DNA from: Desulfuromusa kysingii
Lineage (GTDB): Bacteria > Desulfobacterota > Desulfuromonadia > Desulfuromonadales > Geopsychrobacteraceae
Direction of reading: 5' to 3'
Length of the DNA stretch: 64,000 nt
Assembly: GCF_900107645.1 (NCBI RefSeq)
Contig: NZ_FNQN01000003.1
Span: forward strand, 124,001 to 188,000
The notes beneath the pieces are model-generated. The model did not search any database and was not told the DNA's origin. It saw only the letters and a program-made list of their open reading frames with translations. Position numbers and translations under genes: made by a program. Positions within the stretch are counted from its first letter, which is position 1. Every line of letters begins with the position of its first letter. This document shows, piece after piece, positions 27,394-37,421 of this stretch.

Positions 27394-28250
27394 TGATGTT
27401 ATGGCCCAGGCGGACTTTTCTTCTTGATGTTGTTTGGCGGCAGTTGCTCCACAACCGTATGGCTCTGGTCGGTGCTGGAATCATTCTGGTGATGTTTCTG
27501 ATGGCTGCCCTTGCTTCCTTCACTACGGTTGATCCATCGACTATAAATATTGCTCAGAGCTACTTGCCTCCAAGTCTCAACCACCCTTTTGGAACTGATG
27601 ATTTAGGCCGTGAAGTGTTTGTGCGGATGCTTTATGGTGCACGAATATCTTTACTCGTCGGATTCGTTGCTGTCGGAATCTCGACCTTGATCGGGATTGT
27701 TTTAGGGGCTCTCGCCGGATACTATGGTGGTTGGGTCGATACGCTGGTCATGCGTTTTGTGGATATTATGCTTTGCTTCCCAACGTTCTTTCTTATCCTG
27801 GCGGTTATTGCTTTTCTTGATCCATCGATCTGGAACATCATGATCGTGATCGGGTTGACCAGTTGGATGGGGGTGGCGCGTTTAATCCGGGCAGAATTTT
27901 TAAGTTTGCGACAACGTGATTTTGTCTTAGCTGCACAGGCGCTTGGAGCCAGCGATGCGCGGCTGATCTTTCGCCATATTTTACCGAACGCGATGTCTCC
28001 GATCCTCGTCTCTGCGACTCTCGGTGTCGCTGGTGCCATCCTCACCGAAAGTGCCCTCTCTTTTCTGGGGATCGGGGTGCAACCGCCGACTCCGTCGTGG
28101 GGAAACATGCTAATTGTCGGCAAACAGACCCTTGGTAGCGCCTGGTGGTTGTCGGTCTTCCCTGGATTGGCAATTCTGATCACGGTTTTGGGTTACAATC
28201 TATTTGGTGAGGGCGTTCGTGATGCCCTTGACCCGAGGTTGAAGGAATAA
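27393..28250 (+). CDS. Peptide ABC transporter permease, DppC type
   Basis: A 285-residue permease with the family start WRQLLHNRMALVGAGIILVM, the HPFGTDDLGREVFVRMLYGARISL signature (shown in parts: HPFGTDDLGR and GARISLLVG), and the EAA loop LAAQALGASDARLIFRHILPN. SALSFLGIGVQPPTPSWGNML and the GEGVRDALDPRLKE tail are typical of DppC/OppC. It shares one base with the MshEN gene (TGATG) and one with the next ORF (TAATG), so the three are strongly coupled. Confidence 0.94.
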   Translation: MMLWPRRTFLLDVVWRQLLHNRMALVGAGIILVMFLMAALASFTTVDPSTINIAQSYLPPSLNHPFGTDDLGREVFVRMLYGARISLLVGFVAVGISTLIGIVLGALAGYYGGWVDTLVMRFVDIMLCFPTFFLILAVIAFLDPSIWNIMIVIGLTSWMGVARLIRAEFLSLRQRDFVLAAQALGASDARLIFRHILPNAMSPILVSATLGVAGAILTESALSFLGIGVQPPTPSWGNMLIVGKQTLGSAWWLSVFPGLAILITVLGYNLFGEGVRDALDPRLKE

Positions 28251-28654
28251 TGCCCCTTGAATTTTTAGATAAGCGTTTTTCGGCTTTGATAGCTGGCGAT
28301 TACGGGGTTGTCTACGACAGCTATCATGATAATGCCCCCTTGATGCAACAATTCAAAGACCGCAAGACCTATATTGAATTTGCTCAACAGCAACTTGCTG
28401 CCATTGTTGTCAGGGATTGGCGTTGTTTACGGCAACGGACCCCTGAAGATAGACAGCTGGAGGTCCTTCTGGTGATGGATCTAGCGGTGGGGGGGGATTC
28501 CCAGTCTTTTTATGAACTTGCCTTGCTTGTCGAGACAGAGAGTGGCTGGCGTTACCATTCTGCTCAAAAGCTGGGTCCTGAAGATTATTCTGGCCCCTCC
28601 GACCAGATTGAGTTCCGCCACTTTGACACCGCGACACCGAAGATACGATTCTAA
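28250..28654 (+). CDS. YchJ/NTF2-like small protein
   Basis: A 134-residue soluble protein. The start LDKRFSALIAGDYGVVYDSY resembles the helical entry of YchJ-like/NTF2-like domains, followed by alternating strands (EVLLVMDLAVGGDSQSFYEL, ALLVETESGWRYHSAQKL). No SEC-C zinc motif is present. It overlaps dppC by one base and precedes mutM by two, so it is in the operon, but no function can be assigned beyond the fold guess. Confidence 0.6.
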   Translation: MPLEFLDKRFSALIAGDYGVVYDSYHDNAPLMQQFKDRKTYIEFAQQQLAAIVVRDWRCLRQRTPEDRQLEVLLVMDLAVGGDSQSFYELALLVETESGWRYHSAQKLGPEDYSGPSDQIEFRHFDTATPKIRF

Positions 28655-28656
28655 CT

Positions 28657-29472
28657 ATGCCTGAATTACCTGAAGTTGAAACCACGCTCCGTGGGATCGC
28701 CCCTCATATCACCGATCGTACCATTCTCGAATGTGTCTTTCGCACCGAAAAACTCCGTTGGCCCCTCGATACCGATCTTTGTTATCTTCTTCCCGGAGAG
28801 AAAATATCTCGTGTCGAACGACGTGCGAAATACCTGTTATTGTTCTGTGGTCATGGCACCTTAATTCTCCATCTGGGAATGTCCGGGAGTTTAAGGATTG
28901 TTTCCGCTGATACGACAGAGCAGAAGCACGACCATGTCGACCTGATTTTTACCGATGGGCAGTGTCTGCGTTTGACCGATCCTCGTAAGTTCGGAGCCTT
29001 TCTCTACACCGATGCAGATCCGTACACTCACAAATTGCTTCTTCATCTGGGGCCAGAACCTTTGACGGATGATTTCACCGGGGACTATCTGTATTCAGTT
29101 TCCAGAGGGAAAAAACAGTCAATCAAACAATTTATTATGGATCAGAAAGTGGTTGTCGGTGTCGGAAACATCTACGCCAGCGAAGCCCTTTTCTCTTCTG
29201 GCATCCGTCCAGATCGAGCGGCGGGGAGGGTCAGCTTGAAACGTTTACGATCTTTGGTTGTCGCCATCAAGGCTATTTTGCAAAAAGCTATTCTTGCCGG
29301 AGGGACAACGATTCACGATTTTAATCAAGCCGACGGCAAGCCGGGATATTTTACGCAGCAGTTGCAGGTTTATGGCCGTAGTGGTGACCGTTGTGTGATC
29401 TGTGGAGAGACGATCCTCAGCCAAAAGTTAGGGCAGAGGTCTACCTTCTATTGCCCTCAGTGCCAGAGTTGA
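28657..29472 (+). CDS. mutM: Formamidopyrimidine-DNA glycosylase
   Basis: A 271-residue bifunctional DNA glycosylase/AP lyase that removes 8-oxoguanine and formamidopyrimidines. The N-terminus PELPEVETTLRGI gives the catalytic proline and glutamate. LILHLGMSGSLRI and RLTDPRKFGAF follow, then the helix-two-turn-helix region with GVGNIYASEALFSSGIRP. The C-terminal zinc finger is complete with CVICGETI and YCPQCQ. It belongs to the same tight run as the permease and NTF2-like genes. Confidence 0.96.
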   Translation: MPELPEVETTLRGIAPHITDRTILECVFRTEKLRWPLDTDLCYLLPGEKISRVERRAKYLLLFCGHGTLILHLGMSGSLRIVSADTTEQKHDHVDLIFTDGQCLRLTDPRKFGAFLYTDADPYTHKLLLHLGPEPLTDDFTGDYLYSVSRGKKQSIKQFIMDQKVVVGVGNIYASEALFSSGIRPDRAAGRVSLKRLRSLVVAIKAILQKAILAGGTTIHDFNQADGKPGYFTQQLQVYGRSGDRCVICGETILSQKLGQRSTFYCPQCQS

Positions 29473-29486
29473 CAGGAGGTGATGTG

Positions 29487-29897
29487 ATGGAAGATTTTTC
29501 TTTTCAGTTTTCTTATCGGGTTGGTGTCGCTGATATTAACTATGGTGGTCATGTCGCTAATTCTGCGGTTTTGAATTTTTTTCAGGATGCCAGAATTGCT
29601 TACTTGGCAACCCTTGGCCCTTATTCGGAGATTGATCTTGGTGGCTGCGGAATCATCATGCCCGAGGCCAATATCTTTTTTCGTCAGGAGATGTTCCTTG
29701 GCGAGCAGCTGGAGATCGGTGTGAGGTCGACAGGTTTAAAGCGTTCAAGTTGGACGATGGAATATCGCATTGAGCGGGATGGCACGTTAACAGCTGAAGG
29801 TCAAACTGCGTTAGTTTGTTTCAATTATGAAACACGAAAGCCTTGCCGTATGCCGAATGAGTTCAGAATGTCTCTGACAACCTTTGAAGGGTTGTGA
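29487..29897 (+). CDS. Hotdog-fold acyl-CoA thioesterase (YbgC/FcbC type)
   Basis: About 136 residues. The segment YRVGVADINYGGHVANSAVLNFFQDAR is the 4-hydroxybenzoyl-CoA thioesterase pattern (read in parts: VADINYGGHV and NSAVLNFFQDAR), with the catalytic aspartate near residue 14. The later strand region SWTMEYRIERDGTLTAEGQT completes the hotdog fold. It would hydrolyse acyl-CoA thioesters; chain preference is unknown. The longer open frame from 29391 is not used: ATG 29487 has a strong AGGAGGT site six bases upstream. Confidence 0.85.
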   Translation: MEDFSFQFSYRVGVADINYGGHVANSAVLNFFQDARIAYLATLGPYSEIDLGGCGIIMPEANIFFRQEMFLGEQLEIGVRSTGLKRSSWTMEYRIERDGTLTAEGQTALVCFNYETRKPCRMPNEFRMSLTTFEGL

Positions 29898-30060
29898 GCT
29901 CTCTTTTCAGAAATGTCTCATAAACTTTTCACTCGTGTTTTTTTATCGATAAGGCAGGATTAACATACTGTTACCTTGGTGGCGGCTTTCTGCCTTGACG
30001 AGCCTTGGGTTCTGAGGTTATCGTGCGAATCCAAATTTAAGCGTTTAAGGATATAACATC

Positions 30061-31545
30061 ATGGAAGAAGTAAACGATTTACTGCAACAACGGCGAGCCA
30101 AAGTCGAGACCTTTCAGGCTTCCGGAATTAACCCTTTTGCGAACGGGTTCACTGTGACCCACAACGCCCAACAGATCGTTTCCGCTCATGCTACCGACGA
30201 TAACGACAAGTTGGAAGAGCTTGATGTCACCTACCGGATTGGTGGGCGGATTATGGCGCGTCGTGATTTCGGCAAGGCGGCGTTTTTACAGCTACAGGAT
30301 GGGAGTGGACGCATTCAGATTTACGTTGCGCGCAAACAAGTGGGTGACGAGGTTTTTGATCATTTCAAAAAATTTGATATTGGCGATATTGTTGGCATTA
30401 TCGGTGCTCCATTTCGGACCAAAACGGATGAACTTTCCTTGCGTGCTGCAGAAATCTGTTTGTTGACGAAGTCTCTCCTGCCTTTACCAGAAAAGTGGCA
30501 TGGGTTGACAGACGTTGAAACCCGTTATCGTCAGCGTTATCTTGATTTGATTGTCAATCCAGATGTCCGGGACGTCTTTCGTAAACGCAGTCGCATCGTC
30601 AGTCTGATTCGTGAGTATATGCTCGATGCCGATTATCTGGAAGTTGAGACGCCGATGATGCATCAAGTCGCAGGCGGGGCAACGGCCAAACCTTTTATGA
30701 CCCATCATAATACCCTGGATATGGATCTGTTTTTACGTATTGCGCCGGAACTCTATCTGAAGCGATTGGTTGTCGGCGGTTTTGATCGGGTCTTTGAGAT
30801 CAACCGTAACTTCCGCAATGAAGGGATTTCCATTCAACATAACCCTGAATTCACCATGATGGAGTTTTATCGGGCTTATGCCACTTATGATGACCTCATG
30901 GATTATACCGAAGAATTGATCTGTCACTTGGCCAACAAGGTCTGTGGCGGTTTGGTTATCCCCTATGGCGGTAAAGATGTTGATTTAACACCACCATGGG
31001 ATCGTTTAACATTGAACGAGTCAATTGTTAAATATGGTACGGTTGACATGGCCGTTCTGCAAGATCGGGATCAGACCTTTAATTATGCTCAATCTCTTGG
31101 TCTCGATCTGGATAGTTCCATGGGACATGGAAAGGTGCTCGCCGAAATTTTTGATGAGGTGGTCGAACCGAAATTGTGGAAGCCAACATTCATTACCGAA
31201 TATCCCACTGAGATTTCACCTTTGTCGCGCAAGAATGATCAGAACCCCGATGTCGTCGACCGGTTTGAGTTATTTGTTGTTGGCCGAGAATTGGCGAATG
31301 CCTTTTCCGAGTTAAACAACCCTCTTGATCAAAAAGAGCGTTTTCTCCATCAATTAGAGGAAAAGGCTGCCGGTGACGAAGAGGCCCATAGTATGGATGA
31401 AGACTATATCCGGGCTCTCGAATACGGCTTGCCACCAACAGCGGGTGAGGGGATCGGAATTGATCGTCTGGTGATGCTGCTGACCAACTCTGCTTCGATT
31501 CGCGATGTTATCCTGTTCCCTCAATTGCGGCCTGAAATCAGCTGA
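30061..31545 (+). CDS. lysS: Lysyl-tRNA synthetase, class II
   Basis: A 494-residue enzyme that charges tRNA-Lys. An N-terminal OB-fold anticodon-binding domain (about 50-150: [20 protein letters not shown]) is followed by the class II catalytic core. Motif 2 is [20 protein letters not shown] and motif 3 is [12 protein letters not shown] near the C-terminus. [20 protein letters not shown] is the class II lysine-specific segment. An AAGGAT site precedes the ATG. It starts a 163-base gap after the thioesterase and is followed 22 bases later by the Lol genes. Confidence 0.97.
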   Translation: MEEVNDLLQQRRAKVETFQASGINPFANGFTVTHNAQQIVSAHATDDNDKLEELDVTYRIGGRIMARRDFGKAAFLQLQDGSGRIQIYVARKQVGDEVFDHFKKFDIGDIVGIIGAPFRTKTDELSLRAAEICLLTKSLLPLPEKWHGLTDVETRYRQRYLDLIVNPDVRDVFRKRSRIVSLIREYMLDADYLEVETPMMHQVAGGATAKPFMTHHNTLDMDLFLRIAPELYLKRLVVGGFDRVFEINRNFRNEGISIQHNPEFTMMEFYRAYATYDDLMDYTEELICHLANKVCGGLVIPYGGKDVDLTPPWDRLTLNESIVKYGTVDMAVLQDRDQTFNYAQSLGLDLDSSMGHGKVLAEIFDEVVEPKLWKPTFITEYPTEISPLSRKNDQNPDVVDRFELFVVGRELANAFSELNNPLDQKERFLHQLEEKAAGDEEAHSMDEDYIRALEYGLPPTAGEGIGIDRLVMLLTNSASIRDVILFPQLRPEIS

Positions 31546-31567
31546 TTAGCGGCTGAAACGGATAATA

Positions 31568-32818
31568 ATGTCTTACGAATGGTTCATCAGTTTGCGCTAC
31601 CTGCGTGCCAAGCGCAAGCAGACTTTTATCTCGGTTATATCCTTTATCTCGATCGCCGGAGTGACCCTTGGTGTTGCGGCTCTGATTCTGGTATTGGCGG
31701 TGATGACCGGTTTTTCTGACGGCGTTCGCCAGCAGATTCTGGGAAACGTTCCCCATGTTTTGATGCAGCGCTTTGGTGAGGGGATCGACAACCCGCAAGA
31801 ACTGGTTGATGCTGCGAAGAAGACACCGCATGTCCTTTCAGCGGTCCCTTTTGTGTCTAAAGAGGCGATGTTGCTGTCCCAAGGGAATGTGTCGGCGGTC
31901 AGTGTTAAGGGGGTTGGTCCAGAACATAAAATTTTTTCGCAGGACGTGCTGACTCTGGATGGTCAGCCGGTAAAAAAACAGTTTTTCTCCGGATCGGTGG
32001 ATCGTCCAGGAATCATTATTGGGCTTGATACCGCCAGCAGCCTGGGTGTCTCTGTTGGCGACTCTATTAATGTGATTCCTCCACTATTCAGTATGACCCC
32101 GTTCGGGATGATCCCGAAGATGAAACCATTTGAAGTTGTGGCTGTTTTCGAAAAGCAGAGCAGTCTTGTTGACAGCTTCTATGCCTATATCCCGCTCTTT
32201 GTTGCACAGAAGTTTTTTGACTCAGAAGGGGTGGTCAGTGGGATTGAGCTTGAGGTTGACCGTTATGATCGAGCCCCGCAGGTTGCTCAAGCTTTAGCTT
32301 CCCAGTTTGATTTTCCAACCGTCGTCCGCCCCTGGCAAAGCATATATGGCTCTTTTCTGTCCGCATTAAAACTTGAGAAACTGGGTCTATTTATTATCTT
32401 GGGAATTATCGTTCTGGTTGCAGCGTTCAATATCGCGACGACCTTAATTATGGTTGTGATGGAAAAAAATCGCGACATTGCGATCCTGCGTGCTATGGGG
32501 GCCAATGCTCGCAGCATTATGAAAATATTCATGATGGAGGGCTTCATTATCGGGACGGTGGGTACCGGGGTGGGAGCGGTTCTTGGTGTTCTCTTAGCCC
32601 ATTATGCCGATGCGGCGATCAAATTTCTGGAGCAATCGTTCGGAATCCAGATATTCGATCAGTCGGTTTACGGTATGGAGCACTTCCCTTCAGACATCAT
32701 TGTCAGTGATGTGGTCATGGTGGTGATCATGGCCATGAGTATCTGTTTGCTGGCAACGATTTACCCCGCATGGCGAGCTTCGCGTATGGATCCCACTGAG
32801 GCGTTGCGCTATGAGTGA
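31568..32818 (+). CDS. Lipoprotein-releasing ABC permease (LolC/LolE family)
   Basis: A 416-residue FtsX-like permease. The start YEWFISLRYLRAKRKQTFIS and the first membrane helix LGVAALILVLAVMTGFSDGV are typical of LolC/E, followed by a periplasmic MacB-type domain (about 60-265) and three membrane helices ending in ATIYPAWRASRMDPTEALRYE. It extracts mature lipoproteins from the inner membrane for LolA. Only one such permease is present, next to LolD, so it may act as a homodimer or LolF-like version. It overlaps lolD by eight bases. Confidence 0.93.
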   Translation: MSYEWFISLRYLRAKRKQTFISVISFISIAGVTLGVAALILVLAVMTGFSDGVRQQILGNVPHVLMQRFGEGIDNPQELVDAAKKTPHVLSAVPFVSKEAMLLSQGNVSAVSVKGVGPEHKIFSQDVLTLDGQPVKKQFFSGSVDRPGIIIGLDTASSLGVSVGDSINVIPPLFSMTPFGMIPKMKPFEVVAVFEKQSSLVDSFYAYIPLFVAQKFFDSEGVVSGIELEVDRYDRAPQVAQALASQFDFPTVVRPWQSIYGSFLSALKLEKLGLFIILGIIVLVAAFNIATTLIMVVMEKNRDIAILRAMGANARSIMKIFMMEGFIIGTVGTGVGAVLGVLLAHYADAAIKFLEQSFGIQIFDQSVYGMEHFPSDIIVSDVVMVVIMAMSICLLATIYPAWRASRMDPTEALRYE

Positions 32819-33503
32819 TCCGGTTATGATTGACGTTTCAAACCTGGGGAAAACTTTCAAAACTCCGGGTGGGGAGATCGACGTACTGCATGGGGTCAAT
32901 TTACAGATCTGTGCTGGTGAGCGGGTGGCTGTTGTTGGGACCTCTGGTGCGGGGAAGACGACACTGATGCATATCCTTGGCGGATTGGATCGTCCGACCT
33001 CTGGCGATGTGTTTTTTAAAGGGACTAACTTAGCGACTTTGCGTGGCGCCGAACTGGACAGTTTTCGGAATCGGACCATTGGTTTTGTGTTTCAGTTTCA
33101 TCAGCTTCTACCCGAATTTACGGCAGTAGAAAATGTTATGATGCCCCTTTTGATTGGCGGACTCAATCGTCTTAAAGCTGAGAAGCAAGCGACAGCGATC
33201 CTCTCAGAAGTTGGTTTGGAAAAGCGTTTGACCCATAAGCCTGGGGCTTTATCGGGAGGTGAGCAACAGCGCGTTGCCATCGCCAGAGCTCTTATTCGCG
33301 AACCCCAATTGCTACTGGCTGATGAGCCCACCGGGAATCTGGATAGCCGTATTTCGGACGAGATTATGTTGTTATTAAACCAGATGCATACGTCTCGTGG
33401 GTTGACGATGGTTATTGTCACCCATAACCTTGATTTGGCTAACAGCCTTGACCGGATCTTGCAGATTGAAGATGGAATACTCACCAGCGACAATTTAAAT
33501 TGA
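32811..33503 (+). CDS. lolD: Lipoprotein-releasing ABC ATPase LolD
   Basis: A 230-residue ABC ATPase. Walker A is GTSGAGKTTLMHILGG, the Q-loop lies in GFVFQFHQLLPEFTAVENV, the signature is LSGGEQQRVAIARAL and Walker B is LLLADEPTGNLD. The FHQLLPEFTA wording is typical of LolD. It powers the adjacent permease. The 64-base AT-rich gap to bamA follows. Confidence 0.94.
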   Translation: MSDPVMIDVSNLGKTFKTPGGEIDVLHGVNLQICAGERVAVVGTSGAGKTTLMHILGGLDRPTSGDVFFKGTNLATLRGAELDSFRNRTIGFVFQFHQLLPEFTAVENVMMPLLIGGLNRLKAEKQATAILSEVGLEKRLTHKPGALSGGEQQRVAIARALIREPQLLLADEPTGNLDSRISDEIMLLLNQMHTSRGLTMVIVTHNLDLANSLDRILQIEDGILTSDNLN

Positions 33504-33567
33504 AGTTCTTAATACAATTCTTTATAGTCATCCTTTTGTTTTTATATTCATATGCCGAGGGTCGCAG

Positions 33568-35808
33568 ATGTTGAAGAAAACGCTCATGACACTTTTCCTG
33601 TTAAGCTTTGCCGTCATTTCAATAGCCCAGGAAATTAAGGTTTCTGATATCCAGATTGAGGGGAACAGTCGGATTGAAAAATCGGCTATCATGGCTATGA
33701 TACCTATTAAGCCGGGGGATCAGACCTCTCTGGAAAATATTGACAAGGTAATGCATGACATCTTCTCCTTAGGTCGGTTTGCAGATGTTTCTGCTGAGCT
33801 CACGGAGGTTCAGGGCGCGAAGATCCTGACGTTTGTGGTCAAGGAGTTACCACTGATTCGTCGGATTGAGTTTATTGGGAATGACAAACTTTCTAAAGAA
33901 AAGTTGCGACCTCTGGTTAAAATCCGCACACCATCCCTCTACAACCGCGCTAAAATTAACGAGAGCATCGTTGAAATTAAAAATGCCTATATTGAAGACG
34001 GCTATCACGCGGCTAAAATCGTTTCAGAATTACAGACCGATATTAAAAATGAGGCGACTCTGACCTTTAAGGTCACAGAGGGGAAAAAAGTTCTTATCCG
34101 CGACATCCAATTTGTTGGCAATACGATCTTTGACAAAGGTGATTTACTTAAGAAAATTGAAACCAAAGAACGCTGGTTTCTTTCTTGGATTACTGACAGA
34201 GGGACGTATTTGGAAGAAACTTTGGAACTCGATATTGAGAGAATCAAAGCCGCTTATCATGATGAAGGCTATCAGGATGTTAAAGTGAAGCCCGCCCAGG
34301 TCACTTTGGTTGAAGATGAGGCTCTGGATGTTTTGATTGAGATTGATGAAGGCGCTCAATATAAAGTGGGAAAAGTCTCTGTCTCCGGAGATCTGATGGC
34401 TTCGGAAGAACAACTATTGAAAATGGTTAAGTTGAAGCCTGGAGATGTGTTCAGCCGTACAGTCCTACGCGACAGTATTGATGCATTGACCGATCTGTAT
34501 GCTGATAGTGGTTATGCGTATGCCAATGTCACTCCATTGACAAATAAAGATAAAAAAAACCTATTAATTGATCTGAATATGGAAGTCGAGCAGGGGATTC
34601 AGGTCTATGTTGAACGGATTGAGATCAGCGGCAACACCAAAACCCGAGATAAGATTATTCGACGTGAAATCCCTCTGGCTGAAGGGAGCCTTTACAGTGC
34701 CAAAAGAATTAAAGATGCGAATCGGAGGATCCGCAACCTTGGTTTTTTTGATGAAGTCAATGTTACGAATAAGCCAGGTTCCGATGAGGATCAAACGGTG
34801 CTTGGGGTAGATGTGGCTGAAAAACCAACGGGGACCTTTTCGATTGGTGTTGGTTATTCATCAACGGATAAACTTATGGCCCAAGGCTCTCTGTCTCAAG
34901 ACAATTTTATGGGCTATGGGGTGCGCCTCAGTTTGAGTGGCTCTCTTGGTTCATCCAGTAACACCTATTCCCTTGGTATCAGTGATCCACATTTTCTTGA
35001 TACTGACTGGACCTTGGGGGGAGAAATCTACAAATCGGAAAGAGAATATGACGATTACGATGATCATCGAACCGGTTTTTCAATTCGTACTGGGCATCCG
35101 GTGAGCTTGAACTCAAAACTCTATCTGACTTATCGTTATGAAGAACAGGAAATTTTAAATATTGACTATGATACGGTCGGTTATGATGACCCCTGGATTT
35201 ATGAGCGGGAGTCGACGCTTTCTTCGATCACAACAGAATGGATTCGTAATAGCACCGATTATTATCAAGATCCCAGTCGGGGTGGCATTACCAACATCAG
35301 CCTTGAATATGCCGGTCTTGGAGGCACGGAGGATTTTGTCAAAACAATTGTTGAACACCGTCATTTCTTCCCGTTATTCTGGGGCACTGTCTTTTCGATA
35401 CATGGTGAGGTGGGTTATGTTGTTTCAACAAATGGTGATGACGTTTCAATAACGGAGAAATTTTTTCTGGGTGGAATCCGGACTATGCGTGGATTTGAAA
35501 CCCGGGAGGTGGGTCCGGTCGATGAGGATGGTGACTACATTGGTGGTGAGAAGATGGGCTATTTCAACTTTGAATATCTGTTTCCCATCTATAAAGATCT
35601 TGGTTTGAAGGGGGTCTTGTTTTACGACACGGGTAACGCATGGAGTGACGATGAAGAATACTTCTCTGATATGCGCAACAGTGTTGGCGCCGGGATCCGC
35701 TGGCAGAGTCCGCTGGGACCGCTCCGTTTTGAATGGGGTTATAATCTGTCACCCCGCGACAGTGAAAAACAATCCGTGTTTGAATTCAGTATCGGAAAAT
35801 CCTTTTAA
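33568..35808 (+). CDS. bamA: Outer membrane protein assembly factor BamA
   Basis: A 746-residue outer-membrane protein. A signal peptide (about 1-20) is followed by five POTRA domains (starting ISDIQIEG-like KVSDIQIEGNSRIEKSAI, then about residues 95, 175, 265, 350) and a C-terminal 16-strand barrel (about 430-746). The GGIRTMRGFETREVGPVDEDG region is the conserved barrel-lid (VRGF-like) motif; the protein ends in phenylalanine, the usual outer-membrane signal. BamA inserts beta-barrel proteins. It is followed by skp and the lipid A genes, a standard gram-negative order. Confidence 0.96.
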   Translation: MLKKTLMTLFLLSFAVISIAQEIKVSDIQIEGNSRIEKSAIMAMIPIKPGDQTSLENIDKVMHDIFSLGRFADVSAELTEVQGAKILTFVVKELPLIRRIEFIGNDKLSKEKLRPLVKIRTPSLYNRAKINESIVEIKNAYIEDGYHAAKIVSELQTDIKNEATLTFKVTEGKKVLIRDIQFVGNTIFDKGDLLKKIETKERWFLSWITDRGTYLEETLELDIERIKAAYHDEGYQDVKVKPAQVTLVEDEALDVLIEIDEGAQYKVGKVSVSGDLMASEEQLLKMVKLKPGDVFSRTVLRDSIDALTDLYADSGYAYANVTPLTNKDKKNLLIDLNMEVEQGIQVYVERIEISGNTKTRDKIIRREIPLAEGSLYSAKRIKDANRRIRNLGFFDEVNVTNKPGSDEDQTVLGVDVAEKPTGTFSIGVGYSSTDKLMAQGSLSQDNFMGYGVRLSLSGSLGSSSNTYSLGISDPHFLDTDWTLGGEIYKSEREYDDYDDHRTGFSIRTGHPVSLNSKLYLTYRYEEQEILNIDYDTVGYDDPWIYERESTLSSITTEWIRNSTDYYQDPSRGGITNISLEYAGLGGTEDFVKTIVEHRHFFPLFWGTVFSIHGEVGYVVSTNGDDVSITEKFFLGGIRTMRGFETREVGPVDEDGDYIGGEKMGYFNFEYLFPIYKDLGLKGVLFYDTGNAWSDDEEYFSDMRNSVGAGIRWQSPLGPLRFEWGYNLSPRDSEKQSVFEFSIGKSF

Positions 35809-35831
35809 AAAACTATTAACAGGAGATAATT

Positions 35832-36344
35832 ATGAAAAAAATGACTATTGCTCTGGTTGCATTGCTCTTACTTTCGACATCAGCTTTTGCTGCAAACAAA
35901 CTGGCTTATGTTGATTTGCAAAAAGCACTGAATTTATCCAAAGCTGGTGCTCAGGCGAAAACCGAAATTGCTGATCTGGCCAAACAGTATGAGACTGAAT
36001 TTAAAATCCAACAGGGGGATTTTTTAAAGCTCAAGGGTGAGCTTGAAAAACAGGCCGCTCTGCTCTCGGACACCGCTAAACAGGAAAAAATAAAAGAGTA
36101 TCAACAAAGCGCTGAAGCCTTACAGAAGTTTCAACAAGATGCACAACGAAAATTGCAGCAGGAAGATGGCAAACGGACCCAGGAAATCTTGAAAGAACTT
36201 TCTGAAATCTTACAGAAATTTGGAAAAGATGGGAAGTATTCCATGATTGTAGAGCGTAGTGAGGGTGGTTTGGTTTTTGTCAGTGAGGATGTTGACGATC
36301 TGACAGAAAAACTCATTAAAGCCTACGATGAGAGTAAAAAATAA
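35832..36344 (+). CDS. skp: Periplasmic chaperone Skp/OmpH
   Basis: A 170-residue periplasmic protein with a signal peptide ending in STSAFAA. The mature part starts KLAYVDLQKALNLSKAG, the usual OmpH opening, and is mostly a long charged helical hairpin (about 45-125). Skp trimers hold unfolded outer-membrane proteins for BamA. It has an AGGAGAT ribosome site and lies between bamA and lpxD. Confidence 0.93.
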   Translation: MKKMTIALVALLLLSTSAFAANKLAYVDLQKALNLSKAGAQAKTEIADLAKQYETEFKIQQGDFLKLKGELEKQAALLSDTAKQEKIKEYQQSAEALQKFQQDAQRKLQQEDGKRTQEILKELSEILQKFGKDGKYSMIVERSEGGLVFVSEDVDDLTEKLIKAYDESKK

Positions 36345-36388
36345 ATAATTGCGGTTGTTGCACAACATAAACAGATAGAGAATCAAAT

Positions 36389-37420
36389 ATGGCTAAATTA
36401 CAACAATTAGCTGACTTGGTCGGTGGTGAAGTCAGCGGTGATGCTGAGATTGAAATCGGTCAGGTGGCACCAATTGATAAAGCTCAGGCTGGTGACATTA
36501 CTTTTGTTGCTAATCCAAAATATCTTCCACAACTGAAGTCTTGCCAGGCATCGGCGGTCATCCTCTCCCCTGGGATTGATGTCTCTGGACAGAATTTGCT
36601 GATTTGTGCCAACCCGTATCTGGCTTTTGCTAAGATTCTGACTTTTCTTCAGGTTTCACCACGACCGGTCAAAGGAATCATGCCAGGAGCTTTGGTCTCT
36701 GAATCCGCTGTTGTTGATCCTGCAGCAACAATCTATCCGGGGTGTGTCATCGGCGAGCGGGTAACTATTGGTTCTGGCACAACTCTTTATCCTGGCGTCG
36801 CGGTTTATGCAGATGTCACCATTGGTGAAGATTGTGTTGTCCACGCTAATGTTGTTATTCGTGAGGGATGTCATTTACATGATCGGGTGATTTTACAACC
36901 GGCTGCGGTCATTGGTTCTGATGGCTTCGGTTTTGCGCCAGATGGGGCCAAATATTACAAAATACCTCAGGTTGGCGTTGTCGTTCTGGAAGATGACGTC
37001 GAGATTGGCGCTAACACCAGTATCGATCGCGCAGCTCTAGGTGTGACTCTGATCCGACGTGGGACCAAGATTGACAATTTGGTACAGATTGGCCACAACG
37101 TGGAAGTCGGGGAAGACTGCATCCTCGTTTCCCAAAGTGGTATTGCCGGGAGCTCAAAGGTTGGTAACCATTGTACTTTTGGTGGTCAGGCTGCAATCGC
37201 CGGGCATCTGACCATCGGTGATAATGTCATGATTGGGGGGCGCGGTGGTGCAACAGGCAATGTTGCCCCGAATCAGATATTATCGGGACTGCCGTTGATG
37301 CCGCACAAAAAGTGGCTTCGGGCGACGATGACTTTGCCTAAACTCCCTGAAATGCGGAAGGATATGCAGCAAATGCAAAAGCGTCTCGATGAGCTTGAAG
37401 CACTGTTGAAGGAGAAGTGA
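36389..37420 (+). CDS. lpxD: UDP-3-O-acylglucosamine N-acyltransferase LpxD
   Basis: A 343-residue enzyme that adds the N-linked acyl chain in lipid A synthesis. The N-terminal uridine-binding domain (about 1-100) is followed by a left-handed beta helix of hexapeptide repeats. [15 protein letters not shown] holds the catalytic histidine region and [16 protein letters not shown] is the family's acyl-binding loop. A C-terminal coiled helix closes it. fabZ follows after one base. Confidence 0.96.
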   Translation: MAKLQQLADLVGGEVSGDAEIEIGQVAPIDKAQAGDITFVANPKYLPQLKSCQASAVILSPGIDVSGQNLLICANPYLAFAKILTFLQVSPRPVKGIMPGALVSESAVVDPAATIYPGCVIGERVTIGSGTTLYPGVAVYADVTIGEDCVVHANVVIREGCHLHDRVILQPAAVIGSDGFGFAPDGAKYYKIPQVGVVVLEDDVEIGANTSIDRAALGVTLIRRGTKIDNLVQIGHNVEVGEDCILVSQSGIAGSSKVGNHCTFGGQAAIAGHLTIGDNVMIGGRGGATGNVAPNQILSGLPLMPHKKWLRATMTLPKLPEMRKDMQQMQKRLDELEALLKEK

Positions 37421-37421
37421 T

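Noticed and set aside
27722-28183. 153-codon open frame antisense to the DppC-type permease
   Set aside because: Fully covered by a clear permease gene and of odd composition.
29898-30060. tRNA or small RNA gene before lysS
   Set aside because: A short inverted repeat (AAGGCAG and CTGCCTT) exists, but there is no cloverleaf or T-arm sequence.
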